DNA of 64,000 nucleotides from Mycobacterium sp. OTB74 (GTDB lineage: Bacteria; Actinomycetota; Actinomycetes; Mycobacteriales; Mycobacteriaceae). Under the pieces are notes generated by a model. The model saw only the letters and a list, made by a program, of their open reading frames with translations, was not told where the DNA came from and ran no database searches. Of the stretch, positions 61,548-64,000 are shown piece after piece. The stretch spans positions 62,001 to 126,000 of the forward strand of contig NZ_JARXVD010000004.1 of the NCBI RefSeq assembly GCF_029892685.1. Reading direction: 5' to 3'. Both the position numbers and the translations under genes were made by a program. Each line of letters starts with the position of its first letter. Positions within the stretch are counted from its first letter, which is position 1.

Positions 61548-63048
61548 TCAAGTCGATGAGTGGCCCCGCGTCAGAGTGACCGCGGCGACCACACCGAGCC
61601 CGACCAGCCAGGCCGCCCCGATCAGCAGGGGAACGAACTGGTCGAAGTCGGCGGTCAGGGCGGTATCGAAAATGACGCGGGTCCACCCGTAGCCGGGCCA
61701 CAGATGCGCCGCAGGGGCCGGCGTTGGGCGCAGCATCGGGCTTTGCGCGATACCGCTGTCGAGGAACGGTATCAGAAAGGCGATGAATACACCGGCGACG
61801 CGGCCGAACAACGGTCCGATGATCACCCCCACCAGGGCGTAGGTCGCCCCCAGCCCGAGGTTGGCGGCGATGTATCCCGCCCATTGCCGGGCATCGAACA
61901 CGGTCGCGGTCACGGTCAGTGTGGCGGTCGCGATGACCGCGACGGCCACGGCGACCACACCGAGGCGTGCCGCCACGGCCAGGTGTGCGGGAAAGCCGGC
62001 CAGCCGCAGGCGCCGGTCCCCGCGGGCGCTGTCGACGACCACGAACAGCCCGGCCAACGCCGACAACGAGGCAATGGCGATGGGGGTCATGACCCCGGCG
62101 TGCACGTCGGGGAACCAGAACGATCCGGTGTGCGCGACGCCGTGTTCGCTCACCGACAGTGCCAGGGTGCGGGCGGGCGTGGTGGCTTTGGCCGTCAGGA
62201 CGAAGACCGCGGGAACGACCACCAGCAGGATCAGCAGCACCGGGTTGCGACGCAGATCGACCAGCCCGAACCGCACAGCGGTCAGGAACCGGCTCGCCGA
62301 TCGGCGCCGTGGTCGATCGATCCGGGCGCCCGCGGTGGAGCACAATGGCGGCGACCACGAGCGCACCGAGGACCCACGCCAGCGATATGCCGAGGTCGCC
62401 GAGTCGGCCGGCGTGATGCGAGGGCAGGTCAACCATCCACAGCGTGACGAAATGGGTGGGGAAAAACCGGGAAACCATGGTGTCGCCGCCGCTGCCGCCA
62501 GGGCCGAAAAACACGTCGAGCATCCAGATGAACAGGATCGCCACCGCACCGTTGACCGGATTGGGCACCGCCACCGCGATCAGGGCCCCGATCGCCAGGT
62601 AGATCAGCGCGAACATGACCGTGCCGGCGATCACCCGGACGGGGTCAGCGATGCCGGTGCGCGCCGCCAACGCCAGCAGCGCGACCGCCGAGACCAGCGC
62701 CGCCAGCAGCAGCCCGGTGCCGGCGCGGGCGGCGATCAATCGTGCCGCGGGCAGCCCGGCCAGCAGCAGTCGGCGGTCGGCGGCCCGGGCCGAGCGGATT
62801 TGGAAGTACATCGCCAGGCCCGACAGGAACGCCGCCGCCCAGCCCGCGGTCACCACCTGCAGAGCCGGGCCGATCTTGCCGCCCAACAAGGACATTGCGT
62901 CAGCCAGTGAGCGGGCGGCGACGACGACGAAGACCAGCGGCACCAGCACCAGCACGATCAGGTTGACCGGGTTGCGAACGTAGTCGGCGATGAAACGCCC
63001 GGTCAGCAGCGGGACGGGGTGCCGGGGCCGTTCGGCGCGGGTGGTCAT
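61548..63048 (-). pseudogene. ABC-2-type exporter permease, apparently frameshifted
   Basis: The first half (63048 to about 62340) reads FIADYVRNPVNLIVLVLVPL and further membrane segments. The second half (about 62330 to 61548) continues in another frame as FLTAVRFGLVDLRRNPVLLI with six more membrane segments. The span is 1501 bases, one more than 500 codons. One extra base in the GC-rich stretch near 62321-62345 would explain the break, as a true mutation, a sequencing error or, less likely, recoding. Both halves are repeat-like ABC-2 permease modules, and the ATPase partner overlaps the start by 4 bases. Confidence 0.75.
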
Positions 63049-63791
63049 CGTGTGGCCGCAGGAGCCTGACAGGCCTGATCATCGCAGGCCGGGTCATCGC
63101 AGAGCTGGCCGTTGCATAGTTGCACGATGCGGTCGAACCGGTGCCGGTCGGCGATGAAGTGGCTGACGATCAGGACGGCGGTGCCGTCGGTGCGCCGATC
63201 AGCTATCAGTTCCCAGAATCGCAGGTAGGTGTCCCAGTCGAAACCGGCGTAGGGCTCGTCGAGCAGCAGCACCTGCGGGTCGGCCAGCATCGCCAGCGTG
63301 AGGTTGAGTTTGGCCAGGGTGCCTCCGGAGAGCCGATCGGCCCGGGTGTCGGCAAACCGCTCGAAACCCAGTGCCTCGTAAAGGTTTTTGCGGGCCCGGC
63401 TCTGGGCCGTCGGGCTCATCCGGTACACACACGCGAACAAGTCGATGTGCTCATCGCAGGTCAGTCGCTCATAAACAACCGGCTGCTGCGGGCAATACCC
63501 CAGCACACCCGTGCGCGACACCGTGCCCGAGTCCGGAGCCAGTTCGCCGACCAGGATTTTCATCATGGTCGACTTGCCCGAGCCGTTTTCACCGACCAGC
63601 CCCACCACTTCGCCGGGGCGCAGGACCAGATCGGCACCCTGCAGCACGCGGCGGCGGCCCGGCAACGGCCACATGCCTTTTCGGAAAGATTGCTCGATGC
63701 CTTCGGCGCTCAATACCGCGGCGGTGGTCGCCTCATGTCGACCCGGTGACCGACCCATCGCCGCCGGTGCGTCGGTGATCGTGTGATCCAC
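63045..63791 (-). CDS. ABC transporter ATP-binding protein with Cys-rich tail
   Basis: The 248-residue ATPase has Walker A GLVGENGSGKSTMMKI, Q-loop GYCPQQPVVYERL, signature RLSGGTLAKLNLTLAM, Walker B VLLLDEPYAGFD and switch His VSHF. The C-terminal tail has four Cys (CNGQLCDDPACDDQACQ) and may bind metal. AGGAGG precedes GTG 63791. It is the partner of the overlapping ABC-2 permease gene and may export a metal complex or lipid. Confidence 0.9.
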   Translation of the reverse strand: MDHTITDAPAAMGRSPGRHEATTAAVLSAEGIEQSFRKGMWPLPGRRRVLQGADLVLRPGEVVGLVGENGSGKSTMMKILVGELAPDSGTVSRTGVLGYCPQQPVVYERLTCDEHIDLFACVYRMSPTAQSRARKNLYEALGFERFADTRADRLSGGTLAKLNLTLAMLADPQVLLLDEPYAGFDWDTYLRFWELIADRRTDGTAVLIVSHFIADRHRFDRIVQLCNGQLCDDPACDDQACQAPAATR

Positions 63792-63827
63792 AGGGATCCT
63801 CCTGGCCCGAGGACGCCGCAGCGGTGC

Positions 63828-64000
63828 TCAGATGCTGCCCGAGCCGCTGTGATGAGTGCTGTGGTCGGCGTCGTTGCTGCCTCCGCCGCCACCTCCGTTC
63901 ATGCCGCGCATCATCCAGAACATCATCAGTGGACAGGCGAGCAGGAGCAGCGGATACACCACCGGTGTGACCGACACCCCGCCGGCGGACAGCCCGACCA
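63828..64000 (-). CDS. DUF2933-like small membrane protein (N-terminal part beyond the window)
   Basis: Reading from the right edge to a stop at 63828, the reverse strand encodes VVYPLLLLACPLMMFWMMRG followed by a Gly-rich linker and a His-containing end (NDADHSTHHSGSGS). The CPLMM-x3-MMRGM pattern is characteristic of DUF2933 proteins found with copper and silver resistance genes. It lies 37 bp upstream of the ABC ATPase gene, in the same orientation. The first residues are outside the window. Confidence 0.72.
   Translation of the reverse strand, partial: VGLSAGGVSVTPVVYPLLLLACPLMMFWMMRGMNGGGGGGSNDADHSTHHSGSGSI

Overview
The window is high-GC actinobacterial DNA, almost certainly from a mycobacterium (Mycobacterium/Mycolicibacterium). 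The evidence is a hemophore-like MHB-family secreted protein, an MPT63-like DUF1942 protein, several F420-type luciferase-like oxidoreductases, a CmtR-like metal sensor, and a cutR/cutBCA-type carbon monoxide dehydrogenase locus. I saw no rRNA, tRNA, CRISPR array, integrase or intact transposase. Functions are read from motifs and gene order; no database search was run.

Region 1 (1-8.3 kb) is mixed housekeeping and signalling. It holds a truncated LLM oxidoreductase, a MarR regulator divergent from an F420/NADP-type oxidoreductase around a strong palindrome, a ketosynthase-like protein, a PAS-GGDEF diguanylate cyclase, small secreted proteins, an OmpR-type two-component pair and a repeat-containing lipoprotein.

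Region 2 (8.4-18.5 kb) is a complete form I aerobic CO dehydrogenase locus. It reads leftwards as xdhC-like, cutB/coxM, cutC/coxS, cutA/coxL (active-site motif AYACSFR), xdhC-like, mobA-like, coxD, coxG, coxE, with the LysR-type cutR divergent. The maturation genes overlap each other by 4-11 bases, so this looks like one operon.

Region 3 (18.6-39.2 kb) is an oxidative catabolic or tailoring region. A leftward operon (luxE-like, luxC-like, tetR, SMP-30, SDR, LLM) is divergent from a rightward operon (P450, crotonase, SDR, alpha/beta hydrolase). Beyond them is a leftward P450-TauD-SDR-CMD-SDR group. Several TetR regulators and palindromic operators sit in the promoters. Acid-to-aldehyde reduction, hydroxylation and alcohol/ketone oxidation steps are all encoded; the substrate is unknown.

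Region 4 (39.3-64 kb) is a metal (mainly copper) and sulfur stress region. It contains a CmtR-like sensor with a Cys-tailed CDF efflux protein, a BlaI repressor with an M56 protease, a MerR-controlled copper P1B-ATPase with a 15-glutamine tract, a DsbD-like membrane protein fused to a cupredoxin, a CopZ-like chaperone, a Met-rich secreted protein, a second P1B-ATPase with an N-terminal cupredoxin, an ArsR-rhodanese regulator with an MBL-rhodanese enzyme and an MFS transporter, and an ABC exporter whose permease appears frameshifted. Four copies of one 23-bp operator (TCTAC-N11-GTAGA) precede four transcription units here, including the BlaI operon. They define a probable BlaI/M56 regulon, which is the most interesting feature of the window. 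PhoU, a TetR and a P450 are interspersed.
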